A DNA stretch of 64,000 bases from Roridomyces roridus (lineage: Eukaryota > Basidiomycota > Agaricomycetes > Agaricales > Mycenaceae). The notes beneath the pieces were generated by a model that did not search any database, was not told where the DNA came from, and saw nothing but the letters and a program-made list of their open reading frames with translations. The position numbers and the translations under genes were made by a program. Below are positions 1 to 10,217 of the stretch, piece after piece (position 1 is the first letter of the stretch; every line of letters starts with the position of its first letter). The DNA lies in NCBI GenBank assembly GCA_029378245.1, contig JARKIF010000034.1, positions 1 through 64,000 of the forward strand, read 5' to 3'.

Positions 1-279
1 AAGCTCAGCTCGGCCTTTGATCTTTCCGAACAGTGTCCATGCCTTTTCGTTGGGGTCTGCGCTGTGGAAGATTTAGTCCAATGTTTGCGACAAGAGCAAT
101 AAATTTACCCCTCGCCCGAAACATAGACGAAATTGAAGTGGTCTTTCTCTGACAGGGTGCTGAATGCCTTGGCTGCAGCAAGAGGGTAGTCGTAGGTGAT
201 ACGAACATACTCGCTGCACATCGTCAAAAAAAACACACAAGAGAGGATATAATGCTCACTTCTTGTCTACCTGGGTCTG
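1..279 (-). pseudogene. 5'-truncated FMP52-like NAD(P)-binding gene copy at window edge
   Basis: Read on the minus strand, this stretch matches the intact FMP52-like gene at 48,704-49,519 almost base for base (I estimate about 97% over 270 bp). It includes both intron positions and the encoded Glu-Tyr-Val-Arg-Ile-Thr-Tyr-Asp-Tyr segment. Homology stops abruptly at 279, in the middle of the first exon of the intact copy, so the Rossmann nucleotide-binding start is missing. The other end runs off the window. It is therefore a 5'-broken copy and probably not functional. Its minus orientation mirrors the plus-strand copy beyond the right inverted-repeat arm. Confidence 0.75.
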
Positions 280-906
280 AGCACCATGAAATTCAAGTTG
301 AGAGGGCAGGTGAAGACATTTCTGGATGCTTTGATTATATTCTACCGAGAAATCCTGAATGGAACGGCGGAGGAGGTCAAGTTGAAGTCGAGTCAAAGTC
401 GAGTATGTAGTATGTACGTCACCAGTGCTAAATTGAGAACACTGCGCAAGCCAACTTTCAGCGGGGTGAGCATAGTTGCTGGGGCCAAGAATTGTCATTT
501 TGGGTCAAGTATGGTACATTGAAGGCTCAACTCAAAGCACTTGAGTCGCGGTATATGCAAAGGTACATGACATCAGGAAATTTGTAGATAGCGGGTATTA
601 GCGGACATGACTGATGAGCTTTGATAAGCCGATGCTGTGCCTACCCTTTCTCGTCCGCGCTCACCAGCATCCCACCAGCTCTCAACAGTATCACGAGTCA
701 GTCGTCGGCCTGGTACGGTGCACACCACGGCACATCAGGCCATCACCAGGTGGTCTACTGCTCACGGGCGCTCGCATGCTCTGACCAGATGCCTTCTATC
801 TAGTATCTAGCCCACCGAAGTGTTAACCTGTTACCGCCTCACTCCTCTTCAAGCACCCTTTCCCGAGTCCAGCAATGTATATAAAGCTTGAATACATCCT
901 TTTCAC
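280..906. other. Gene-free interval
   Basis: I see no supported gene here. Open frames are short, unrelated in base pattern to neighbouring exons, and lack matching splice sites. A TATATAAA string occurs near 879-886 on the plus strand, but no convincing plus-strand gene follows it, since 907-1,558 codes on the minus strand. Confidence 0.4.
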
Positions 907-1558
907 TCAACTACTGGTCTTGAGGTAGCGGCCAGCGACCAATACAGTACGATCCGGGTCCGAGTCATCCGCCTCCCTCTTGGGCCCACTCTGCCCGCCG
1001 CCATGGTCGCTATCATCATCCTCCGTCTCTGTATCCCCCCCCACGGGGCCCTCAATTGTCTCCTCGATGTACTCCATCACTGCTTTGACGGCTCGGACGT
1101 TCTGCAACAGGCTCTTGGTCGAGTGCGGCTTCGGGAATCGAAACTTCTCTGTCTCGTTGTGGCGTGCAGCTCCCAGATAGCCACGGAGCGGAGGCAGATT
1201 GGCATCGAGGTAGTCCTGCATCAGTCCTGCGTCTCGCACCCGAACCGACGTCTGGAGCTTCCGTGCTCTCAATTCAGCCTTAATGGCTCGTGCCACTCGG
1301 ATGCGCCGCGGAGTCCTGGGCTGCTTGGGCAGCTGGACCGCAGGGTTTCGGAGCACTGTGTGAAGTTTCACGCAAGTCTCCGTGCTGACTTTTGTGTAAT
1401 TGATGTCTGGCCAACTGCATCGGAGCTCAATTGACCTGGAACCGGGCAATAGAGCATTCCACTTACGTGTCCAGGTCCAGCGCAGTGCGCAGCTTCCCTG
1501 TCGCTTCCTTGAGAAACGCGTCCGCTGCCGACTGGTTTTCGTAGTCGTAGTATCCCAT
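907..1558 (-). CDS. Small unrecognised protein downstream of the transposase gene
   Basis: Two exons fit well. The first starts at the ATG at 1,558 (MGYYDYENQSAADAFLKEA) and ends at a GTAAGT donor; an intron of about 57 nt ends in GATGCAG; the second exon begins in WPDINYTKVSTETCVKLH and runs to the stop at 907. The product is about 200 residues, basic in the middle (PRTPRRIRVARAIKAELRAR), with a strongly acidic Asp/Glu tail. I do not recognise a domain. It lies on the same strand as the transposase, only 77 bp beyond that gene's stop, so it may be an accessory gene of the same element. That is inference from position alone. Confidence 0.5.
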
Positions 1559-1635
1559 GGTCAAAAAGTCGAGAGTCGCCGAGTCGAGTGCAGAGCCACC
1601 AGTCTCGAAAAGGCAATATGTATTATTAATCACAT

Positions 1636-4600
1636 CTAGTAGCCACCAAAGCCCGTGTCGTCTTCAGGAATCTCTTCCTCCTCCTCTAATCCAAACTCGT
1701 CGTCATCCTCGCCGTCCTCCTCCGGCTCTTCTTCACCATCTTCGTCATCCTCTTCGTCTGAATCAGAATCATCCCCCGAGTCTTCGCGATCGCCAGCCTC
1801 TCGCGGTCCATCCTCCACTTCCACGTTATCCACTTGCATCGAGTCTTCCTCCTCCTCCACAACCGTGAGATTGACATGCCCGACCCCACCCCCCAAATAG
1901 CGCATGAACATGTCCCTGTCCGCAAAGCTAGGGCGGCCAGGCTGAGTCAGACAGATGAGTGCTGGGGGTGAGATTGACGCACATGTCGACATAATAATTC
2001 ATCCAGTCTTCAGTGTCGTTGATAGCACGAGCCGCAGTAGCATCCCGCGTGGCCAATAGGTCGTTGGTACGGCCACCCGCGAATACAGGAATAAGATGAC
2101 AGCCCCGAATCACCTGGGCTGGGTCCAGGAATCCAAACGCGTACGGGTCCGACTCATGAACGAATCCCACCTTGGGAAGGCGCCCACGTTTGATGCCTGC
2201 GCGATACCCCGGCTCGACGCCAAGCCATCTAACCCACAGGAACTCCATCGACTCTGGGGCCGTGCAGTCGATCGATGATGCGGTAAAGGCCGTAGTATGG
2301 AATACGCCGAGGAGTTGACAGTACCAGTACGGATGAGCGCCGGGCTCGTCTTCGGGAGAGCGAACCATGAGGAATGCGGAGAAGCGGGGATTGAGGGTGT
2401 CTCGGTCCCGCCGAACATCATATGTCGTGAAGTTGACGCGGAGGGTTTTGGTAGCATAGATTGTGTTGTTCACGATGAATAAGGTTTGGCGGTCGGCATG
2501 TGTGAACTCGTCGTGTGTGTCACCGTCAAAATCGCGGTGCCGAATTCGCCCCAGAAGGTGGTCCTGAAGCTTGGGTAAAAAGCCCTGGCAGACATGAGAC
2601 AGAGAAAGAAAACAGGGGTTAGAGATTTACCGCGACAGCAGGATCTGCACTCTTGTCCGGTATGAACCGATATAGATCGATGGGACAGCGACGGGCATTG
2701 CTGGTATGGTGGTGGACATCGGGCGGTGTGTACCCCAAAGGTTCTTCACCAAAGCGGCCATGATGGGCATGCCTCCGCTTGGTGCGTGCAGCCACTCGGG
2801 CGCGTTTTAGACGCATGTAACGCATGGCAATCTGCTTTTCATGCTCACGCTTGTTCGTCACCGAGTACATCCGCTTGACCTGGCGATGGAGACTCTCGCC
2901 CTGCAGCAAAATCAGCCGGGCCCACTTCAATGGACAACGAAAACTCACCAGCTGAGTGGAGTATGAATCTGTGGGCCCAAAGAGCTCGATGGTCCGTACA
3001 TAATCTCCGAGTGCATGCCACTTGTAGGTGTTGAGGTTCAGTGTCTTCTTCTTGGACTGTTTTGAGGCAGGGGCAGAGGCGACGGAGGCGCTGACAGGTG
3101 CGGGAGTGTCAGCGGGAACGACTTGTGGGCGTGAAGCGGATCCGGCTGTCTCGGAGGCCCGTTGCTCCCGTCGTGCGCGCGCCGCAGTTTCTCGGGGCAG
3201 CTCGACAGTATTGAATTCGGAGCAGGTAGTATTTTTGAAGTCCCGCATGAGTCGCCCAATCTCAGGGGTAAGCTTGCGGAGATGTTCTAGCGTCGGATCT
3301 GTATGCATCCGCAGCTTAGCCGCTGCATGCCACTCGGCCATCCGGTACAGGAGCTTGAGGACACGATCATTGTGTTCGGGAGGGAAAAGGCCGTCAAAGG
3401 CGGGAATGGCGCATTGGAGTAGGTCCTCAAAGTCACGGGCTCCCAGTTTTTTCATCTCGGAGGCATTGGTGGCAAAGCGGCGTATAGTGTCTGTCCCGAA
3501 TCGTGGCATTTGACGGTAGCTACCGAAATGATCAGGAATCGCATATGGAGGAGGGCGTAACAGGACCAACCGACGATCCAGCTCGGCGACACGCTCTTTC
3601 CCATTTGGAAGGGCATACAAGAGCCGGATGAGATGGGTGAAGAGGTTTTTCCATACACCCAGCTCAAACTCATGCATAAAATCGACAACTAGCATTTGAT
3701 GCAAGTTAAAGTCGTCGCCGAGACGTTCAATGAAGGCATTCTGGGACAAGTGAGCATCCGAGGGTAGAGGCCGAATATAAGAGAGAGACTAACCAAGGTC
3801 GGGACTGACGACGTTTCCGAAAGTAAATCCTCTACCCTGACCCCTTTGATGCCCATGGCCAAGTCGTATATGCAACGGCGCGCGATCTCGATCTTGTCTG
3901 CGAGGTACTTTCTCGCTCCTGTGATTCGAGCGGAAAGATCGCGAATCAATCCCATGCGGTTGAGGAGGGACTTGGACGTCAGACAGCGAGGGCAGGGACA
4001 CTTGCCGTTGTCACGGATTGTGGCAATAAGAACCCTGGCAAGAAGGAAGTAAGCACTGGAGTATTATGGCGAAAGATGACTCACTTCTCGGGATAGTCCG
4101 CCGAATAAGTGAAGAAACGTGGGTACACTCGCCGCTCGATTCCATCGGCACATTTGATGACAATCCCGTATGTGTACGCGTGGCAGAAGTCATCGTCAAG
4201 GAGCAGTTTCCAAACGGCATGGAAAAGCTCCCGGCGACAGTGGGCCAAAATCTCGGCCTTTTGAGTTGTCCATTTGGCATGAAACTTGGAGATTTCATCT
4301 TGGATGGCGTCGGGAAGCTGTCGAATGTTCTCGTGAGCCTGGGGAATGCAGAAGAAAAGATAACTCACTGAGGGGATATATGCAAGATGGTTTTCCGCAC
4401 CAATCTCAGGTATAACACGGAAATATTTTGAAAGATTGGCAAAGAAGAGATAAATCGGCCAAAGCTTGGCCGTGCCGAAGTTGGCGAGATGAGTCGAATC
4501 TGAGAAGCCCATGAGCCCTGCTAGAGCCTTCTCGCGCTTGCATCCCAGGTCATCCGGAGGAAGCTTTCCGTGACGTTGAATGTGGTCATGTTCCTTGATG

Positions 4601-5828
4601 TACGCGTCGGAGTTGTATATCTCGCTCAGCACTCGTGTCTCCCGATCACTGCCGCGTGCGCGATGATACAGTTTGAAGGGGGAAAAATGAAAATGCTTGG
4701 AGAGAGGGTCTTGAAATGCCGCTTTAATGACGGACACGAGCGGGCGGTAGTAGAGACCTGGTACCGCAAATGTGCGTGACGGAACACCAGAGGCTCCCGA
4801 GGGCACCGTGATCTCCACGCTCGTTTTTCGAAACTCCTCGAACAATGGCAAGGCGGTCTGGGACGCCTCGTCAACCTGCTTGTTGGCCCGGCTGGCTTTG
4901 AAATCCTCCAGGTCCTTCGCATTGAAGCGGGGGTCCCGAATGATATCCGCCAGCAGGTCCATCTGGGCCTCTGACTTGGTCGCGTGCCCGTTGTTGAGCC
5001 ATCCGATGAGTGCTGTAGTTGTCCAACTCATCACCTTTGGGGCTTTGGGCGCAGGAGGGGAAGGAGTCGCATTCGCATTCGAGCTCGTAGCATGTTGCCG
5101 TGAAAATTGTGTAGACAAGTCATCGAAAGAGATGAGCAGGTCCGGGTCATACGAAGGGCGGTGGAGATAGCTGCGCCACAAGCCAAACATATTGACGGCC
5201 GTATTGTACGTATCCCTGACAATGAGAGATATGCGGGGCAAAGCGGGCAAGGTTGGCGCTGCTGGTGTCGGCACTGGATCATTCGCCGGCTGTAACGGCT
5301 GAGGGAGAATATCCCTATAACGTGCGGGCTTCCGAATATCTCGTTTGGGACGGCCAAGTTGTGCTGGTGGCTCTGAGTCGGACCCTGCATGGAAAACAGG
5401 TACGGGACCCGCTTCAAAAGGTACGGGATCCGCTTCAAAAAAGGCCATTGGTACGTCTTCGTCCGGTGAAGGACTACGAGCGGTGAAAGAGGGCCCGGGA
5501 ATGGGCAGTGTCTGCAGCGAGTATGAGCCGGCTCGTTCGGTGTGCAGTTGAGTGCAATAAGAAAAGAACGCACAGGTTCTGAAGAATTGGCTCGTTGCTT
5601 GCGTTGCTGCAGGGAGACTGGGGTTTTCAGGCTGGACCCCGGGGGCACCTTGCGCTTTTTGTTTGGAATGCCGACAACGCCGGGGGAGTTGGATGAGCCT
5701 CTCTCACGACGGGCTGCAATTTGAAGAGTCTGGTGTTCCATCCATTTCGTGCAGCCCTTTCGGTGACGAGTGAGAGCAGCGTCGGATTTTGCCTTTGTTT
5801 CGCAGTTCGGGGCACCACAGAGGAACAT
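1636..5828 (-). CDS. Plavaka/CACTA-like (agaricomycete) transposase, multi-exon
   Basis: Successive exons on the minus strand join into one long protein of a family that is very abundant in mushroom genomes. In order: an N-terminal C2HC finger (MFLCGAPNCETK, then LTRHRKGC), a disordered proline-rich linker, and a long conserved region with RRVYPRFFTYSADYPEK. Then come a Cys cluster (KCPCPRCL near 4,030), MLVVDFMHEFELGVWK near 3,690, FEDLLQCAIPAFDGL near 3,420, TYKWHALGDYV near 3,020, NTIYATKTLRVNFTTYDVRRD near 2,430 and MEFLWVRWLGVEPGYR. It ends in a run of Glu/Asp (GEEEPEEDGEDDDEF) before the stop at 1,636. I recall this block order for the Plavaka/CACTA-like class; assignment versus the KDZ class is less certain. 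Introns are short and canonical and I saw no frame break, so it could be active. Terminal inverted repeats were not located. Confidence 0.75.
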
Positions 5829-6088
5829 GCAGACGAGGAAGAAGAGAAATATCAGCCGAGCAGTCGAAACTATCGCGCTGCCGGTGCGCGTCCGACCACT
5901 GAGCATAGACGGCTCAACGGCTGTGGTAGCAAGGACGAGTGAGACTGTTCCTGATTAGTACATAGAAATCACGAGTACATTGGCAGTATAAATTTTCCAT
6001 AAGTTTTGGACTGTTTGATGGTCAGCGGGCGGTATAAGAGCAAGAATCCGAAGCGCCCGCACCTCTTCGCCCTTCTCCCTCTTGTTTC

Positions 6089-8095
6089 ATGGCCACCCGA
6101 TCTCGCTCCCCGGGCTCCCAAAGCCCTCCACCGCGGCGTCAACGCCGGAGTCGAGGCCGCTCCAGCTCCCGCAGCCCACGACGCCAAGCCTCCCGCTCCC
6201 GTAGCCCACGACGGCAGGAGCCACATCCCGGCCACAACACATCGCGCCGCAACTCTCGCTCTCGCTCTCGCTCCCGCTCCCGTTCCCGTCAAAGATCCTC
6301 CCATGGATCAAGTGGCACCACTCCATTCGGTGGACGCGCCGGCTCCGGCTCCGACGAGGGCGGCTACAAGACTGCATTCCTGGCATTGAAAGCCAAAACC
6401 AGCGCGGAGAACCGGAAGAAGAGGAGGCATAACTCTAATGAGTTAGTCATGCAATCTTCCACTGTGTCGTCGATATCCACTCACATGGTTGTCCAGGGAG
6501 GAAAGTCCCATGAAGATGGGCCGCGGGATTCGTATGCTCGCGACGTTGTTCGACGATATCGCCACCGTGGTTGCCGACGCCGAAGCCTATGCATTGAATC
6601 CCTTGGACGACGTGGACCTGGACGAATTTGCAGAGGAGCTTAACGACGAGCAGCTGACATATCTGGCAGAAAAACGGAAGTGAGTAAACTTACCACTGCC
6701 GTGTTGTTCACTGGATCACCACACCTTGCAGCGAAGAACGCAATCTTGCAGCATTCAAGGAAATCCACCGCCTCGTACCTGCTCTCAAAGCAAAGCTGCT
6801 GGGGGAGAGTGCTGAGCTTCTTTCTTTCTACGTGTCGGTACGTCGTCACCAGTGCATCGGAGGCGTAGACTTTGATGTTTTGCATAGATTCAGAAGGGCG
6901 CCAATGACTCTCGCAGCGACGACTTGGACACAGTGACACGTCTCGTGGCCAATGTGCTCAACCACCAGCGCGAAAACGCCGCTGACATTCGCGTCTTCAA
7001 TCACTCACCACCCATTACAGACAGCGAGGGCAAAACAGTGCCGCAGTACCCTCCGATATTGGCAGAAGCAAACCGAGATCTCCGCGGCATTCAGAACGAT
7101 TATTGCCTGGGACTGCTCTGTCCAGTTGAGCACGATGTCAGCGATGCAGCGTGAGTTGTGTACATCCCCTTTAGGATTGACAGCTTACCACACTCCTTTC
7201 CCAAGCATTCGTGCTTCTCTTCGTTCTCTGTCCTCGACCACTGGCCCCGCCTCAACGACGCCGAAGACTAGCATCAACGACAGCTTCTACGCTCGCCTCT
7301 TCTTTGAAGGTTTCCAAGGCGATCCAAACAATGTCGACCACGGTTTCTTGAAGAGCCGCTTGCTCACCTTGGTCCGTTGTTACTGCTTTGAAACAAACCA
7401 GCTAATAGTAACGTCGCAGTGCTTCAAGGCTGTCTTCACCGGCCCCTCCTCTGCCAAAGCCGAAATCGAGAACACCCCGCCCGCCAAACGCGCGAAGGGC
7501 GCCATCCGTAGAAACACCGCCGAGATCTTCCGCATGGGAGGCAAGGTCACTGGTCGCTCCATCGCCTATATAGCCGTCTTGGTGCGTTATGCTTTGTCTG
7601 CCAACCATTCCGTCTGAGTCACACCCTCGATAGACACACCTCTCCCTTACCAACGCCCGTCAATGGTGCAAGCAATGCTATGGCATCTCTTACCCGCAAA
7701 TGTACAACTTCCTCGTCGACTACTTTGAAGCACCGCAGGATGGGACTCCCGAGAGAGCTCACGCCGATGCGCTCCTTGCATGGTGGACTGGGTGCGTGTC
7801 ACGGTTTCTGTGTCCTGAGCTTCCCTGACAGCACTACAGTCAGATCTTCCCCGACCACGCGTCAGCCGCCTCTACCAACCCCACCGCCGTCAACTCTATG
7901 GCCAAGCTCAGGGCTCAACGTCAAGCCCGAGCAGCTGAACTGGAAAAGGCCGCCGCCGAGGCCGAGGCTGCAGCTGCTGAGGCTGCAGCGGCGGCTGCGC
8001 CTCGCATCGGGCCTGTGACCAACACTCAGGAGGAGACGGCGACCAACACCGAGGAGACGGCGACTAACACCGAGGAGGATACGTCGGGGCAGTAA
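6089..8095 (+). CDS. DUF6698-type protein with RS-rich N-terminus
   Basis: The start at 6,089 gives an Arg/Ser-dipeptide-rich disordered N-terminus (about 75 residues). Several exons then join into a globular part: FKEIHRLVPALKAKLL, RLVANVLNHQRENAADIR, FYARLFFEGFQGD, HGFLKSRLLTLCFKAVFTGP, GGKVTGRSIAYIAVLTHLSL, YPQMYNFLVDYFEAP and ALLAWWTGQIFPDH. This order matches my recollection of the basidiomycete DUF6698 family, whose function is unknown. The C-terminus is an Ala/Glu helix-forming stretch and three imperfect repeats of a Thr-Asn-Thr-Glu-Glu type before the stop at 8,095. The transposase start lies 260 bp away in divergent orientation, so this gene may be cargo or a neighbour of that element. 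Confidence 0.7.
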
Positions 8096-8540
8096 AGCAT
8101 CTATTCTACATACCCTAATACATCTGGTTTACTATCCCTCCCTCTCCTTCCTTGTGAGCAATCTCGAGTCTGACGTACACCGGTCCTCCGCCCCACAGCC
8201 GGGATACAAACTTGTGAGCATCGGTTAGCGCTGGCTGGGGCGCGTCCGTTCGTCTTCAGCCGGGTCATGACCTTATCAGCTCACGATGAGCGCCGGTCGC
8301 AGGCTTGTGGGCTGACGGTGGGCCCGGTGACTCATTACCCGGCGCCGGTGGATCTTCCAAGCTCGTGATCTGGGCGGGTGAGGCTGACCATCATCTGGCG
8401 AGCGCGGGCGAGTGCTGACTGTGCGCGTGATGCCGGATCCGGATTGTACATTTTTGGTGATGATGATATCGAGGCTGGGCTAAATGGGGCAGTCGCCGGG
8501 GCACGTGAGAGATCTGGTTGCCCGATCCTGATCGGTCGCA
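8096..8540. other. Gene-free interval outside the left inverted-repeat arm
   Basis: GC-rich sequence with no supported gene. It separates the DUF6698 gene from the outer end of the left repeat arm. At the corresponding point on the right arm lies the third GFA gene (from 47,477), which has no counterpart here. Confidence 0.45.
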
Positions 8541-8600
8541 CCTCTTGTTTGGTCTCGCTCCTGACGCGTTCTCTCACGCTGTCTTGGGCGTCTTCTCAGT

Positions 8601-9108
8601 GTAATTGTCAAGGGGCACGCGGATCAAAAATTTGTGATATCGGGTCGGAAAAGTGAATTAGCAGTCCTTGACCCCCACCCTCCCTCTTTACATAAGCATC
8701 AAATTTCCTTTTTGAGAAGGCTTTTCGCACACTGCCACTCATTTTTTGTTCCCAACAGCACCTGAAAGTGACCATGAGGTTGCCAAACTCCTCCGCTAGT
8801 GTTGAACTGGAGTCCGTTCTTGATTTCCATCCGCCATGTTCCTTGCTTTCGAGTCATCATTGATATTACTGCTGCCGAGACCAGCCGGATCACATCAAAT
8901 GCATCCCAAAGAGGAAATTCACATCAAATGGCTAATTCCACTCTTTCTCAAGCAAATTATACTTAGCCTACCCTTCCCTGAGTCCCCAATGGCACTGGCA
9001 AAGTCCCACAACCCCGAAGAAAAAAAGTGAATTAAGTCCCTCGGGGACCCCCCCTCCCTCCCTACCCGATCCCATCAATTTTTGATCCGCGTGCCTCTTG
9101 GTAATTGT
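8601..9108. mobile_element. hAT-like MITE, 492 bp, with 8 bp target duplication
   Basis: The element spans 8,609-9,100. Its ends are inverted copies starting CAAGGGGCACGCGGATC (left) and CAAGAGGCACGCGGATC (right, reverse complement). Over 40 bp I count six mismatches. It is flanked on both sides by GTAATTGT (8,601-8,608 and 9,101-9,108), an 8 bp target duplication as expected for hAT transposons. The right arm has the empty site: a single ACAATTAC at about 47,387-47,394 within matching flanks. An internal block near 8,650-8,690 is repeated directly near 9,026-9,065. It has no coding capacity, so it is non-autonomous. Confidence 0.88.
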
Positions 9109-9211
9109 TGAGATTCTGCCACTCGGACGTTCACAACATCAACTCGAAATCAAATCCACCGCGCATGTTGCAAGGCTGGGTTCGGGCTTAGTTTCAAAAA
9201 GTACAAGAGCG

Positions 9212-10034
9212 TCAATCCAGTCTCGTAGATTTGTTTGGGAGACCCTCCCACTTGGGCAGCCCGTCCGCAACGTCGACGACACGATTTGCATAGTATATGT
9301 GGCTCGTGGGCTTGACCTCCTCCCAGTTGATAATATTGCCATCCTCCCCGTCGCGTTCAAGCCGCGTCCCCCGGACGGCCCAATTTTTCGTGGCGTCGAT
9401 CTGCGTAGCAGCACAGGTGTAGCATGTTGCACATCTGAACAACACGTAGCCCTCTATCTTTTCCTCGATGGGTGTCACCTCGGCTGCGTGCGTCCATGAA
9501 AAGGCCGAGGGCGAATAGTGCATTGCCGCCACGAAAACAGCGCCTCGAGTGACATTAGCAGCGACCACAAGTATGTTCATTTTTCGGTAATACCATTCGC
9601 TCTGAAACCCGTTGAGCAAGCGTCGTGGCTCAATAGGGGAGGTCAGAGTGGAGGAAACATCATCGATTCTGAATCGATTCTCAGGTCGGAACTCGGTCGA
9701 TTCTTGACCGAGTTTCGATTCTGAGTTCTGAAACGGATGTAGTTCCTCCTCGGGAGGAGGAACATCGATTCTGTTCGTAACTCAGAATCGATTCTGCTTC
9801 GATTCTGGCTTCGGAACTCGTGTTTCCGAGTATTTGGTCCAAAGAATCGAAGCAGTTCCGAAGTCAGAATCGATGCGAGAATCGACTCGTTTCGTTCCAC
9901 TCTGACCTCCCCTAATGTCAGCCTTACCTTTGACACTGCGTGCAATGGCAATAGACGCTCACTACCGGCTTTGCGGTGAGAGAGTACGAGAGTGAGCCGC
10001 AGCGGCAGCTTCCTTTCATGAGAAAGTTGGACAT
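9212..10034 (-). CDS. GFA-domain protein, copy 1 (CENP-V/GFA zinc family)
   Basis: Three exons. Exon 1 starts at 10,034 and encodes MSNFLMKGSCRCGSLSYSL through CHCTQCQ. An 8-nt exon (AGCGAATG) supplies the Arg-Ala-Asn-Gly junction, and exon 3 runs from GAVFVAAMHYSPSAFSWTH to the stop at 9,212. The zinc-ligand pattern of the glutathione-dependent formaldehyde-activating (GFA) fold is complete: Cys-x-Cys, Cys-His-Cys-x2-Cys, and a later Cys-x2-Cys in RCATCYTC. Length is about 150 residues, normal for single-domain GFA proteins, whose substrates are mostly unknown. Intron 1 carries the 279 bp foldback element, enlarging it to roughly 325 nt. The gene is divergent from gene X (183 bp between starts). 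Confidence 0.88.
9635..9913. mobile_element. 279 bp foldback MITE inside GFA copy 1 intron 1
   Basis: The ends are perfect inverted repeats, AGGGGAGGTCAGAGTGGA at 9,635 and its complement ending at 9,913. The interior is made of many CGATTCTG-like words in both orientations and has a near-central palindrome (GTTCCTCCTC then GAGGAGGAAC), so the whole element can fold on itself. The matching intron in GFA copy 2 (46,030-46,073) lacks it. Comparing that empty site suggests a 3 bp target duplication AAT, although TA is also possible. There is no coding capacity; open frames crossing it are spurious. Confidence 0.88.
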
Positions 10035-10217
10035 GGCGGCAGGCGCGCGAGTGACTCTTGTTTGTCTCCGACTCGTCGCTCGACGCACGTTCTTTGGCGC
10101 GTATTTCTCTTGCGATGTGCATACTTACACCTCCCGAGGAAGGATCTCGGCGAAACTCGCGGCTCACTTGTTGCCCCTGTCTTTGCGCTCTCCTTTCCGA
10201 GTCATCCCCCGTTCTTT
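10035..10217. promoter_or_regulatory. Shared divergent promoter of GFA copy 1 and gene X copy 1
   Basis: Only 183 bp separate the GFA start (10,034, minus) from the gene X start (10,218, plus). The same head-to-head spacing is kept in the right arm (45,750-45,922, 173 bp). The two genes must share regulatory sequence in both copies. No specific factor site is claimed. Confidence 0.6.

Noticed and set aside
1003..1434. Plus-strand open frames opposite the small gene at 907-1,558
   Set aside because: The minus strand gives a spliced product with good sites and charged-domain structure; the plus frames are its shadow.
9643..10167. Minus-strand open frame of 174 codons
   Set aside because: It runs through the foldback element and GFA intron 1, and is absent from the other arm copy.
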